DNA of 64,000 nt from Galaxea fascicularis (lineage: Eukaryota > Cnidaria > Anthozoa > Scleractinia > Euphylliidae). Of the stretch, positions 33,226 through 43,880 are shown piece after piece. The position numbers were made by a program, and so were the translations under genes. How positions within the stretch are numbered: the stretch's first letter is position 1; every line of letters begins with the position of its first letter. The notes below the pieces were generated by a model. It did no database searches and had not been told where the DNA came from. It saw only the letters and a program-made list of their open reading frames with translations. Location of the stretch: NCBI GenBank assembly GCA_948470475.1, contig OX419342.1, positions 14,623,010 to 14,687,009 of the forward strand, read 5' to 3'.

Positions 33226-33323
33226 GAAATGGTGGAATTGATGATGGACATGGTGCTGGCGGACCTGGTGCACCAGCAGCAGGAGATGCCAAAAGAGTAC
33301 AACTAATGAACATTGTGTGTTAA
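31437..33323 (+). CDS. Harbinger transposase (HARBI1-like DDE), four exons
   Basis: Exons 31,437-31,899, 32,129-32,292, 32,701-32,834 and 32,948-33,323 join in phase with GT/AG sites to about 378 codons, the usual size. Exon 1 holds the N-terminal helical region (FQMTRGTLDILC). Exon 2 holds GVIDGTHI (first catalytic Asp), exon 3 VVCDDNMIF and WPGSVHDSRV (second), and exon 4 SVVERSIRLLKGRWR (Glu). The LGDSxYPL block normally found before the PF of exon 4 is absent from both the exons and the intron, so the product may be inactive. Exon 4 ends with a poly-Asp tract from a GAC/GAT repeat (33,190-33,225). The nuclease would cut the TIRs. Confidence 0.85.
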
Positions 33324-34006
33324 AATGACCATGATATTAACCTATACTACCTCTGTTACACATGCATGTTTAGGCTCATTATACTGGCTGTATTGTTGAG
33401 TAGCTTATACATTTTGTATTCAAGTATAAACAGTTGGTCTGTATAATCAGACAGACCAGTCAACAAATGAACTTTAATTGTGTGCAATAAATAGATCAGA
33501 CAACAGAAATCAGATAAAATCAAAATAACAGTTTATTGTAACAAAATAAACAACTACTTTATTTTTCCTTGTCTTGCATTCTTGCCTACGTTGCATGAAG
33601 CACAGTACTTTGATAGCATGCATAAAAGGGGTTGTTTTTTTTAACACACCGAGTAATATACAACACAAAACTACGACATGTAGTAATTGTAAAAAAATTT
33701 CCTGTTTTCAAACCAAGATATCTGTGAATTATGATTCAGATAACTGAGCAATCCATGTACCAGTACATGGTTTACAATAATAATGAATGACTGTTTTGAT
33801 TTTTGTAAGAGAAGTACATTTGTGCAATCTGATATATCAAGTTCCTAAACAACAAGAAAAGTCCAAATATCAATAGACATATCCAGTAACACAACAAAGG
33901 GGGTCATAATTGGCTCTCAATATTATTTCATTCTGTCCTGTGTTCACCATACACTGAACATATGAGTGAATAATCAGAGCCATGTTAATTTTAGTCTAGT
34001 CTGAGC

Positions 34007-34970
34007 TTACTTTTTTTCCATACAATCTAGGAGTCGATTAAAAAAGGCCTGCTTTTCTTCCCTCATTTCTTTTAAGAGTTTCACTTTTTCCTCCTCAGCT
34101 TTTTGCCGTTTCTCAGTATATGCATGCAAGAACTCGAGCATTTCTGCAGCTGATGATTTACTCTTTGTTCTCTTTCTTGTTCTCTTCTTTTGCTTCAAGA
34201 CTCTTTTAACTGATGAAGAACTTGATTCGTGCCTAGCTCCCTTGGCGGATCCAGATTCGTCTATATCTGACTCTTCCTCGTTGCTGTCCACTGCTCTTCG
34301 GATGTTGCTGGAGTCGCTTACTTCAGGAGGTCCTTCGGTGGAGCTTTCCATAGTGCAAACAGGGTTCACAGAGGCGTCCTGTGAAAGACACTGCGAAAGT
34401 TCGTCGTGAAACTTCCAGGTTTTCTGGTCATTCCCCGTTTTGCTATTGTGATCTTCAATGTCTTTATACTTGGAAACTAGCTTGCCCCATTTCCGCATGC
34501 ACTGCTCCCCTGTGACAACTGTACTGGACTTAGCATTAAAGTCAGTAGCAATCTTGTCGAAAATCTCCTTTTTCCTTTGTTTGCCGCCAAACATATGTTT
34601 ATGATCAGCCCAAGAGGTGATTAAGTTCCTAACATCATGATCCTGCCAAGTCTGCAGCTTGTTAGATGTCATATTTTCCGGCTGATACGGCGAGGGGGAT
34701 TGTCTGGAATCCAAAGATTCTAAAGAAAATAAAGCAAATAATTTGAAACCATTTTAGGCCATTTTGACCATTTTGCGCGAGAAAACAGCAATAAGAGAAA
34801 AGTGCAGGGGCCTAAATTCAAAATGAGTCCTGCAAAAGTTGTACACCTTCCTAATTCAAATCAAATTACCTACCATTTTCATGATAAGAGCAGTCCTGTT
34901 TCAGTAGATGCTCCATGGAGTGAGTTGTCAGGAAGCAACACGAACACTGATACACCATCTCTGTCGCCAT
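34007..34970 (-). CDS. Harbinger Myb/SANT-like DNA-binding protein, two exons
   Basis: Exon 1 (34,970-34,874) starts MATEMVYQCSCC and is joined in phase (GTAGGT donor) to exon 2 (34,719-34,007). Exon 2 contains a trihelix Myb/SANT-like domain with WQDHDVRNLITSWADHK, KKEIFDKIATDFN and CMRKWGKLVSKYKDIEDH, then a Ser/acidic linker, a basic stretch (KKRTRKRTKSK) as nuclear signal, and a C-terminal Lys/Glu coiled coil. Proteins of this type accompany the transposase in animal Harbinger elements and help its nuclear import and TIR binding. About 270 codons, no lesion seen. Without exon 1 there is no ATG at the start of the long frame, which supports the intron. Confidence 0.85.
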
Positions 34971-35212
34971 TTTGTTTGCAAAATGACCGTGAAAATTCGA
35001 CTTCCGTGGGCCTGGAACTGGTAAAGATTACCGGGGAGATGCAATGGAAAACGAGAAACCAGTCGGGACGTTCCAACCGGGAAAACGGGACTACCTTCTG
35101 AGCAATTCAACTTTTTCTGGGAATTTTCCAGTCGGGCGAACCGAAAAAACGTTTTTCATTTGGCCCCGAACCGGAATTTCCGGAATTTTTGACCAAATGG
35201 AAAGCGCCCAAT

Positions 35213-35650
35213 GTCTCCAATGCGAAGGTTTGGTCTTGGTAGTCTCCACTTGTTGAAGCGCTGGAGGGAATTAAGATACTCAGTTGACCAACGTTTCCAG
35301 AAGTGTTGAGTCAGCGCTTGGCAGAGTCTCCATCGCTTCAAAATGGGTACGGCTGTGGTAACTGGATGGTCGCGTAAGGGTGAGAGGAGCATCATCAGGA
35401 GCATCATCATCATTTGCGTCAAGTGATGTCAACAGAGGTCTTGAATTGAGGCAAGCTTCAATTTGGCACAAGACGGTCATCATTTCTTCAAACATTAGCT
35501 TACATTCTCCAACAATTCACTTCAAGTGGTGCTTGTAGGCCTTGACTCCGTTCTCCCAGACAGACCCATGGTGGGGACCTGTGGGCGGACTGAACTTTCA
35601 CTGAATGCTTTGGTTGGAGCAGAAGTTTGCTTTTGATGCACTGGGAAATA
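35213..35650 (-). pseudogene. BEL/Pao integrase C-terminal region, upstream of Harbinger insertion
   Basis: Reading down from 35,650 with frame changes: a SPPTGPHHGSVWE-like block, FEEMMTVLCQIEACLNSRPL (35,493-35,434), then LTQHFWKRWSTEYLNSLQ and KWRLPRPNLRIGDI, typical of BEL/Pao integrase and its DUF5641 tail. The frame ends at the Harbinger TIR. Stops and at least two frameshifts. Upstream parts of this element were not identified. Confidence 0.8.
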
Positions 35651-35850
35651 CGAATGCTTCGGGAAAAAACAACTGCGAGGAATGACAATGATTTCCTGAT
35701 AAACTTTACTTTTTTACGTCCCATATTAGGAGTGTGACGTAAGCTATGCTAATTTATGCAAGCAATCAAGCGTGTCTAATTGCTCTGTTAAGCTCCTCGA
35801 AATTTGTTGATAAGCTATCAAGCTTAGAATTAATAGGACCAGTTTATCCT

Positions 35851-37237
35851 CTATCCTTTATCTCTTCCAAATGTCAAACGTTCCAGTGTCATAGTGAATT
35901 TGACAGCCAAAGTGGTGAAAAAATCAGAGCCAAGTATGCAATCATGGGATAGGCCCGGTGCAAGCATGACTGGCCAAAAACGATCGATGTTTCCTGGACG
36001 AAATCTAACTTTTTTCTCCCAGAACTGATAATTCATTTCCATTTGCTGTGGTCAGAATCCCAGTCACTGGGTTGACTTTTGAGACATGCCCACTTTTTCT
36101 CCATGTTCCCTCATTCAAAACACTAACTGTTGCACCAGAGTCAAGCAATAAACAAGTTACACTATGGTTCACAAGTCCTGAAATATAGATTCCAGTACAC
36201 TGTTACTTACGAGAGCAGGGTTGTTCAAACCTTTCGCGACTGTTGGAGCTTGGGCCACCACTGCTGGCTTCACGGGGACTGCCTGGCCCTCAGCAGGCCC
36301 TGAGCTCTGTTTCCACTTTCTTTGTATGGACAATTCCGAGCAAAATGACCACGTTTGCAGCAAGCAAAACATACCACCTCATTTCGGCGCTATGCTGTTT
36401 AAGTCGCTTCAGCTTTCCTTTCCAAATCACGAATCTTCTCATTCATACCTAGAACAATCTCTTTAAGTTCCCAAATCCTCAGTCGAAATTTTGTCACCAT
36501 CCGCTGAAGCACTCACCACATTCACCGACTTTCTTTTCCACAGATGGCACAGCCTGACAAGCTTTAAGCGCACTTTCTAATGGACAAACAACACAAACAG
36601 CCTCCACAAGGAATGTCAGTTGACTCATGAAAATATTTTCTTGTAAATCATTACTGATTGCCACTCCTTGAATAAACTGATCTCTTGCCAGTTCCACCTT
36701 GAATGAAGGAGCTGCCTCTGGGTAGGCATTTTCCACTAGCTCCATCAAATTGTTGGTGAATGCTTCAAAATCCTCTTTCAGCCTTTGGCCCATAACTGCA
36801 ATTTACAATCTTCCTTTGTCTTGCCCGAATCAAATCTTTGGACCATTTGTGCCATGAATTCCTTGAAGGTTAACGATTGCAAAAGCTCAACTGCTTTGTA
36901 GGCCGTTGATCCAGCAGGGTGAGCAAATAAGCTCAATGATCTGAAGATTTGATATGTACAAGATTTGCTTGCTGAAGAAACTGCAAAAGCTATGTTTTGA
37001 AATTTTGAGCCACCGAGTGAACCTGCGAAGCTCCTACGTTCCTCCTGGATACCATCTCACTAGAAACCACCATGCTCTGCTTCAGGGCCTGGGATAAGGT
37101 ATTCACCAGGTGCTCAATTTCAGAACTCTACTCTTGTGATGCACTTTTTGGTAGTGGCTTCACTTCTTGTTTTGGCGTTGGTTCCATTGGTAGACCGCCT
37201 ATGGTACCTTCGGGCATTTCCTGTTCTCTGTCACTCA
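35851..37237 (-). pseudogene. Ty3/gypsy gag and aspartic protease (gypsy-1)
   Basis: The gag frame begins MSDREQEMPEGTIGG at 37,237 and is broken by stops. A capsid-like segment (36,793-36,494; AYPEAAPSFKVELARDQFIQG) and a zinc knuckle of C-X2-C-X4-H-X4-C type near 36,330-36,370 follow. Protease landmarks come next: LLLDSGATVSVLN with the catalytic DSG near 36,140, and DCILGSDFF near 35,940. Reverse transcriptase does not follow; the element is truncated and meets BEL-derived sequence. It is preceded by a primer-binding site and one LTR. Confidence 0.8.
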
Positions 37238-37254
37238 TTTCTTGGTCACCTTAG

Positions 37255-37272
37255 ATCCCACCGCTGCCACCA
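37255..37272 (-). promoter_or_regulatory. Retrotransposon primer-binding site, complementary to tRNA-Leu 3' end
   Basis: On the minus strand TGGTGGCAGCGGTGGGAT starts one base after the LTR. Its complement on the plus strand reads ATCCCACCGCTGCCACCA, the 3' end expected of a leucine tRNA with CCA. Position between LTR and gag supports it. Confidence 0.7.
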
Positions 37273-37273
37273 A

Positions 37274-37424
37274 TGTAATAAACGTCCCACAGGAAGATAT
37301 ACATAGTTCCCAAAGTTGTTTAAACCGTTTTAATTGCGTAGCTGAGTAACATAAAACAACACACACCGAAGTTGATTTGTTCTCTCTCTCACATTGTGTA
37401 TCATGCACAAAGTGTCCCATTACA
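37274..37424 (-). mobile_element. Short LTR of gypsy-1
   Basis: A 151-bp unit whose ends are TGTAAT and ATTACA on either strand, directly upstream of the primer-binding site and gag. Only this LTR is seen; no second copy was found at lower coordinates, consistent with truncation. Its outer edge at 37,425 abuts LINE-2 ORF2 coding sequence, so gypsy-1 inserted into LINE-2. Confidence 0.75.
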
Positions 37425-38149
37425 TTTGTAAAGTGATTATTAAATGCTTCAGCAATATCACCAGATGAGGTGAAAACTTGGTTCCCTGTTTTGAGTTCAG
37501 ATACTTTGAATGAGTTGCTTTCCCGTGACTGAAGTTCATTGATTAACTGCCAAGTTTTACGAGGATCCCTTTGTTTGTGTCAAGTTTATCACAAAAATAT
37601 TTGCGTTTAGCTGTCTTGATTGAATTGTTAGACTTATTTCTTAGGTCTTTAAACTGTTTCCAAATCAAGGGGCCATTTGTAAATTTAGCTTTTTGTTTCA
37701 AGAGGGCTCTTTTATCCGTTAGACGCAACAACTCGTTTGTAATCGACAGAGAGCTTTTGTTTCTTATTCTTTTTGTTTGTTATGGCGCATGCCTCTCAAT
37801 AATGCTCATTAGTAGGTGTTTCCAAGAATCCCACATTTGATTTGGGTTATTGTGCTTGGCCATGTAATTCCAGTCCTGCACTCGAAGATCTCATATAAAT
37901 TACTATTCGTTGAAATTCTTGAATTGTCATGTTTCAACAGTTTTATGAATACCAGAGCGGAATTTTGCATGTACAAAAAACCGCAGAGTGATCACTAATG
38001 CCAACATCAATAACACTTGATTTAGATACCTTAGTGGGGAATTAAGCACAAATGAATGTTGAGTTATTCAAGTTGGTTCTGTAATAAGCTGAGTCAGCCC
38101 ATAGATATCAATAATATTTAAGGGGTGAGATGCGTTGTTATCGATGACC

Positions 38150-38611
38150 TCAAAAGATATAACTCCAAGTCTTCAGCGTCAATTTTGTAGATAATTTTCT
38201 CAAAGGAAGAAAAGAGGTCAAGAGGTGATTGTGGTGGTCTATACCAGGTGGACACGAGAAATGGCTTTGAACAGGGTTTGTAACCTTGATGGTGAGACAG
38301 TCAAGATTACTCGGACTGAGGTCAGCGCGTAGCTGAGAATTGATATTACTTCGGATATAAATACAAACACCACTCCCATTCCTACCATTGCTCTCACAGT
38401 CTTTGCGAACTAATTGGTAACCTGGTAAATATACTTTGTTGTAACTGACAGTTGCATCGAGTTTAGTTTTGTTTATAGCCAGAATATTGATATCCTTTAA
38501 CTGACACGTCAAAACACGTAAATCGTCGATGTGAGCTACTGAGCTGTTTATGTTTAAACATGTCATAACCAAGCCATAATCAAAAACTGACTTACTGTTG
38601 GCATTTTGCAA
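38150..38611 (-). pseudogene. LINE-2 endonuclease, incomplete
   Basis: An open 153-codon frame with the apurinic-like endonuclease start: LNINSSVAHIDDLR, NILAINKTKLD (Lys in place of the catalytic-type Glu of ETKLD), YLPGYQLVRKDC and GSGVCIYIRSNIN. After about 38,230 the frame drifts, and a stop with missing core follows before the linker at 37.7 kb. Inactive. Confidence 0.8.
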
Positions 38612-38702
38612 GGGTCTGCATTTGTAGATGTCAGCATTTCAAGGGTGTGATCCTACTCCCAAACGGCAAAGACCTAATCTATGTGTTTACAGAAATTCTG
38701 AG

Positions 38703-39954
38703 CTAAAAGGGCAGTGCCAGACTTAGATAAATGGAACCCACCCGATTTAAGTGGGTTTGCACAACTTTCTTATGTTTGATGAAATTCCAGTGGTTCTGGC
38801 GGCAGAACTTCTTGAGAATCTTCTTTACACTTGAGACTTTCCCTTCTTTATCATCCGCCCTGGTGATTAATCCCGAAATTGCCAAGTTGGTGTCTGGTGC
38901 ATCACCTTCAATTGGAAGAGCCAAGTTAACGATACCTTTAGCTGGTAATCTTAGTTCTTGGGAACTGACGTCGTTTGTGCCGATGTGGATGATGGTATTG
39001 TCAGGTTCCTTTCCTTTCTTAAGATAGGTTTGATAAAGTCCTCCATATCCTCAGTTGTTGCACCCAGAAAAGACTTAACGACAACCTTGTTGGTTTTGGA
39101 GAGGCTCCAGCGATGAATGTTTTGGATGATCAAAATCCCCTGCTATAACAGTTACAGGCCTCTGCATGCTCATTGTTGCTACGACCAGTTTGCAGTTCAT
39201 TTGATTTAAATGGCAAGTTTACAGATTGGTTGGATTTTTTTGAAGACTTCACATTTCCTCCGTTATGCTGAGTGTTATGTTGAATTGCCGGGCTCCCTAA
39301 GTCAGGGTCAGCAAGGCCAGGAGTTGGCGAAGGATCTTTCTCCCTAAGGGCATCTATTTCCTTAGTCAAAATCTGGAAAGCGGTCCTGTAAGAATCCCGT
39401 TCTTCTGAGATGGATTTGAGTGCATTGTTTTGCTCACTTGGTTGATCTTTCAATATGCAAATCTCGTTCAGTAGGTCTTGATTCCTTTGTTTCAAGGTGT
39501 GAATTTCTATATTACTGGTTTCGTCGCTGCTTTCATTACGCTGGTGAGGTTCAACAAATTTTCCTTTGATGGCTTTGATTTCAAACCAAATGTTATTTAT
39601 TTTGTCATTAAAGATGGAGAGTGACACAATGTCGTTGGACGAGTAATCAGTATCCAGGTTGGCATTGAGAGCTGCATTGGCTTCCTTCAAGCTGACATTA
39701 TTCTGGGGAAGGCGAAGATTCGTATTTCCTTTGTCACTTTCGGCAGTCAGTAATCGATTTAAGACGACCTTACAACTGGTTGCTTGTGAACCTTGTACTC
39801 GCAACGTTCCTATTAAACAGAACCAGTTGAAGATAAGGTGTTCTGTCTTGATGGTCTTTTTAGTTTCATTCTCTGGCACCTTCATCAGTTCGCGACTGAA
39901 ACGAAGATGTTGTTGAAATGTTCCACTCCACGAAAACTTGGATTTGTTTGCCAT
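38703..39954 (-). pseudogene. LINE-2 ORF1: coiled coil plus SGNH hydrolase-like domain
   Basis: The first 274 codons (39,954-39,130) comprise a basic N-terminus and a long coiled coil (QRNQDLLNEICILKDQPSEQ) and end where the SGNH domain begins. The domain continues in two other frames: SFLGATTEDMEDF (39,133-38,951), then a segment with the HIGTND block near 38,980 and APDTNLAISGLI to CRQNHWNFIKHKK (38,924-38,703). GDS/N and HIGTND-type blocks mark the esterase-like ORF1 of some CR1/L2 LINEs. At least two frameshifts. Confidence 0.75.
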
Positions 39955-40268
39955 TGAATAGCTTATGAGAGTATAGTCATTCTCCTGAGTTGGTTGGGGA
40001 GATAAGGGTACATTATCTTTACCAAATGATTCTGAACTCTCTGAGCTTTCTATTGCACAACCATTCTCCGCTATGCTACAGTGGGTGACATAGCATTTAA
40101 TGAGGCCAAACTATGGGCTTCAGTGGTTGATACATGTATATAGCAGTGACATTGGGATAAGATAGCTTTAAAATAGCAATCCCATAGCTTTCAATTTAGA
40201 CCGCATACCACACCCCCATGCACCACTGGAAGTCATATATCCCACTCACAATATGTTCTGCAGAGCGT
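39955..40268. other. Short anonymous gap between LINE-2 and gypsy-2
   Basis: No open frame or repeat recognised. Confidence 0.4.
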
Positions 40269-41486
40269 TTACATAGCCACAACATAGCACTGACATGCCA
40301 CTTGACCACGGTTGGGTTGCTCTTTAGTCACAGCAAGACGTTCCACAAGGCTGTGGACAATTACTTCCCTATCATCACTTAATTCTTGCTCTGAGGGTGG
40401 TTCATCCAAGTAAGCTCTTGATAGAGGGTCAGCAACGTACATGTACTTGCCAGGTACATACAGTGTAGGTGATATTAACTCCATACTTCTCTAGTCTTAG
40501 AAGCCGTGATTGGAGCCTTGGAGATTCCTTGATCAGTGTCTTCTTGTGTTAACAGGCACTAAAGGCTTATGGTCTGACTCCACATCCACTGGCTGCCCTT
40601 ACACCTAATGGTTAAATCTCTCGTAGCAAATACAACTGCCTGACGTTCTTTTTGTATCTCGGCGTAATGCTCTTCAGCTTGAGTGAGGGACCAGGAAGTA
40701 TGAGCGATTTGGTGTCCATCCTGGAGGACACATGCTCCAAGACCTGATTTAGAGGCATCCACTTGCAATTTGACTGGCTTGGTGGGGTCATAGAATTTCA
40801 GAGCAGGCTGACTAGAAAGGATTTGTTTCAGGTCCTGCGCTGCTTGAGTATGCTCACACGACTAGATCCAAATATCTTCTTTCCTCAGTAGATTTTGCAA
40901 GGGCGTGGTAATTTGTGACTAATTACGAACGAACTGGGAGAAATAATTTACCATCACTAAGAACCTCTGCAACTCTTCTTTGCTCTGAGGCAAGGGAAAC
41001 TGTGTGATAGCGCGCACTTTCTCAACATCAGGTTTCAGTCCACATTCAGAAACAATGTTCCCCATGTACTTAACTTCACTAACTTTGTATTGCATCTTTG
41101 CAGAGTTCAACATTTGCTTGTCAAGCCCTTTCCAGAAGCTTGAGCATAGTCTCATCATGTTCCTTCACATCTGTAGCTGCAACAATGATAGCATCAGATA
41201 TGATCTCCATACAAGGCTTCATTCTTCGTTTGGAACACCTCTGGTGCTGAACGTATGCCAAATGGCATACACTTGAACTGATAACGACTGAAGGGGATTG
41301 AATGTATAGAGGTGAGAACTCTGATCATCTAAGTGCACTCTTTTGCCACTGAGGTGACTTGCAATGTCCTCTGCCGTGGGTATCCTATGGTGCTCTCTCC
41401 AAAATAGCCTTGTTAAGATCTCTTGGATCCAAGCACAGTCTCAAGGAACCATTACACCTCTCAACAATGAGTAAGCTCAAATGAAG

Positions 41487-41599
41487 AACGATGGTCGCAG
41501 TTGTGATCACAATTTTTGCAATTGCATAATGAAGCCTGAAAATTTCAGGACTTCAACAGGGCTCAAACCCGTGACCTTGCGATTCCGGTGCGATGCTCT

Positions 41600-41630
<31 letters not shown>

Positions 41631-41690
41631 AAGCAGGTCAATTTTGGGTCCACATGCCCTCCTGAAATATATGTAAGTGAATGATGCATA
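41487..41690 (-). mobile_element. tRNA-derived SINE copy 1 in gypsy-2
   Basis: The minus strand at 41,619-41,551 reads GGCTTCATAGCTCAGTTGGT (A box) and a B-box-like GGTTTGAGCCC, with acceptor-stem ends GGCTTCA/TGAAGTC able to pair; the anticodon arm is decayed. It is followed by CCTGAAATTTTCAGGCTTCA and CAATTGCAAAAATTGTGATC, the unit's non-tRNA tail. Not a functional tRNA gene. Confidence 0.75.
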
Positions 41691-41850
41691 TGAAAGAAAT
41701 CATATGTGAACTGTGATCACAACTGCGACAATCATTTTTCATTTGATTTCATATCCGCAGTTCACATAATGAGGTCACAAGTTCGAGCCCCGTTGAAGTC
41801 CTGAAATTTTCAGGCTTCATTATGCAATTGCAAAAATTGTGATCTCTTTG
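41691..41850 (+). mobile_element. tRNA-derived SINE copy 2, inverted relative to copy 1
   Basis: GGTCACAAGTTCGAGCCCCG (B box), then the same tail as copy 1 on the opposite strand (GTCCTGAAATTTTCAGGCTT, ATTGCAAAAATTGTGATC). Most of the A-box half is missing. The two tails form an inverted repeat of about 60 bp, 41,500-41,560 against 41,785-41,845. Confidence 0.7.
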
Positions 41851-42096
41851 AGGTGGATGAATGACGGGCTGAACTGAGTCATCCAGCTCAATATGGTACA
41901 CGCCTTGCATGCAGCCTAAGCCACTGAACACATTAGCAAACTTATTGACAATTTCTTCTTTTGTGCGTGGGGCCTGGGCAACACTTTCTACTCTTTTCAC
42001 CAGATTTAATTTTGAGCACGCTGAGAGTCTTGAAAGTGCACAGGATGAAATAACAAAATTAATTGAGCTGAAAGTTAGTTGAGCTTTAATTTTCAC

Positions 42097-43535
42097 ATGA
42101 AGGACCTGAAATGAACCTTTAAGTGTAATTTAGTGGATTGATTAATCTCTCTTTATGAACCATTTCATAACAACTGTCAGTGCCAATTAAAGATGACTAA
42201 AGGTTCATTTAATAGACTTTAGTATTGTCAATTAAATCTGCCTAAGGTGACCTTTACTTAACCTTTAATTTTCCCTAAATTCTTAGGATTACCTTAAAGT
42301 CACCTTTAATTTTCCCCAAATTCTCACCTAAATGTGCTTGATGCTACTTTTAATTAACCTTTATCTTTAAGTCTTGAGATCACCTTAAATGTCGCCTTTA
42401 ATTTTCCCAAAATTCATTGCAAATGTTTGACAATGGTGAAAAGACCACTTTAGCTCATCTTAGGCTTTAATTCAGGAAACCGAAATAAATGATTGCAAAC
42501 CAAGCTCTGATTCATGTTTTTCCATTTGAATGTTATACATTTTGTTTTGCTTTCTCCATTCATTCCTTTGAAACTCCAGGGGCACTTATCAAGTCCAGCA
42601 CAAGATTGGAAATGTAGCTAAACCAGCACCTCAAAAGTACAAGAGTTACTTTTGAAAGAAAAGAAATTTTATTTTCCTTCATTTTGTTGCACATGTGTCA
42701 CAGTTTAACATAGGTTTGCAAAACTACAGTTTCAATTCACTTTCAACAGAATAGTTAAATGCTCTCAAGCATTAGACTGAGAAAACTGAAACTACATAGC
42801 ACATTAGTCTAAGGTTTGCAATACATATTATTAACATTCGACTACAAATATGCAGTTAAAGACAACAAGTATACATTACACTCATTCCATTTTCATTACC
42901 ACTACAAACTGCACTCACCCTATGGGCTCCTGCAATTTTTTTGTAGTCTTTGAAAATTTACATGTGCTTATTTATTCCAAATTGCACTCGAAATCATTTG
43001 ATTACCTATACAAACTGAAGATTCTGTTTACTAAAATAATTTGTTTCTAAACCTATGCCTTCCATGTCAGTTATATTAATCCTAATAATACACAAAGAAT
43101 CCTCTTAGAGAAGGAACTTTGAAATGAAACAAAGCGGCTGGGCTGAATGATTCACCTTGACTTTTTGATGTATCATCCCTATATCAACTCACTTTCTGTA
43201 CAGTAAAAGCCCTCCGAACTGTCATACAGAAAAGAGAAAATCTCCAAATGTCTAATCCAATATTATGTGGTTTGTAGCACTTTAAAATATGATGGCCACA
43301 GACCTGCAGCTAGGAATCATTCAAACAGCTTTTTCATTGTTCTACAGCTCAGAGAGTGAACTCCAGGCCAACAAAACTGAACACTTTTTGGTGTTGTTGT
43401 TTTTTTTTAAATTAGAACCAACTGGCATTTTCATCTTTTATTTCCAGCAAAGGATTGTCTATTTTGATTTGAATTATTTTATTTAATTCTATAGTCTGCC
43501 ATTACTCAGTTTCAGAGAATTTGATTGAAGAGAAT
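42097..43535. repeat. AT-rich stretch with imperfect CCTTTAATTTTCCC repeats
   Basis: Between about 42,110 and 42,430 the motif CCTTTAATTTTCCC recurs with spacings near 60 and 105 bp, with ACCTTAAA variants between. The rest to 43.5 kb shows no gene or element end. No function proposed. Confidence 0.4.
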
Positions 43536-43536
43536 T

Positions 43537-43596
43537 TGGTTGTTGCTCAAAGCCTGGTTATCGCTAACTGTTGGTTAAGAGATATCAAAACCTATT

Positions 43597-43650
<54 letters not shown>

Positions 43651-43652
43651 GC
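43537..43652. mobile_element. Fold-back MITE, GTTGCTC family, copy 1
   Basis: GTTGCTCAAAGCCTGGTTAT at one end and GGTTAGCGCTAACCATGCTT then CGAGCAAC at the other form long inverted arms with few mismatches. A second member lies at 55,074-55,195. About 115 bp, no coding. Confidence 0.75.
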
Positions 43653-43880
43653 CTGACGACATGCACACTGTACTATTTTAATACAGCTAGTTGACTAGGT
43701 AGAAAAAAAGTACCTTGTGACCATGATAACATTTTCTCCTCCATCCAGGTCTCTGAGAATTTGATATAATAGCTGGCACACCATTCAATAGGAGAATTCC
43801 AGTTAAAGTTTTAAATTAATAAAAATTGCAAATTCAGGTGAAAAAAGGTAATAGATATTTTAATCATTGTAGCACTTCAT

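Larger units (their letters stand above)
31301..35209. mobile_element. Two-gene Harbinger transposon, TIRs and AAT TSD
   Basis: Left end GGGCGCTTTCCATTT (31,301) is matched by its inverted copy ending at 35,209, with further similarity inward (AAAAA, TCCGGAAATT). AAT lies on both flanks (31,298-31,300 and 35,210-35,212), a 3-bp TSD as for PIF/Harbinger. It carries a four-exon transposase gene on the plus strand and a two-exon Myb-like gene on the minus strand, tail to tail, the classical Harbinger pair. It interrupts a BEL/Pao integrase codon-exactly. Total 3,909 bp. Confidence 0.93.
37425..39954 (-). mobile_element. LINE-2: SGNH-domain ORF1 and endonuclease, RT missing
   Basis: Minus-strand order: ORF1 (39,954-38,703), endonuclease (38,611-38,150) and the linker between endonuclease and RT (37,731-37,425; KFTNGPLIWKQFKDLRNK, KRKYFCDKL). 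The RT is cut off by the gypsy-1 LTR. Same general family as LINE-3 at 59.5-63 kb. All parts contain frameshifts. Confidence 0.8.
40269..42096 (-). pseudogene. Ty3/gypsy pol fragment (gypsy-2): linker, RT and RNase H
   Basis: Reading down from 42,096: a linker with EEIVNKFANVFSGLGCMQG and VQPVIHPP; RT pieces around 41.45-41.2 kb (LDPRDLN-like, PFGIRSAPEVFQ-like); a later RT block KYMGNIVSECGLKPD (41,158-40,919); RNase H VDASKSGLGACVLQDG with AEEHYAEIQKE (40,768-40,559); and the end of RNase H YVADPLSRAY (40,484-40,269). Multiple stops and frame changes. Two SINE copies interrupt it at 41.49-41.85 kb. Integrase, gag and LTRs were not found. Confidence 0.85.

Noticed and set aside
26061..37730. 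LINE RT fragment at 26.1-26.8 kb as the missing RT of LINE-2
   Set aside because: Same strand and plausible order, but the two pieces do not abut and about 10 kb of other elements lie between; no junction evidence.
41551..41619. tRNA gene on the minus strand
   Set aside because: A and B boxes and acceptor stem are present but the anticodon arm does not pair and it is followed by a repeat tail; it is a SINE head.
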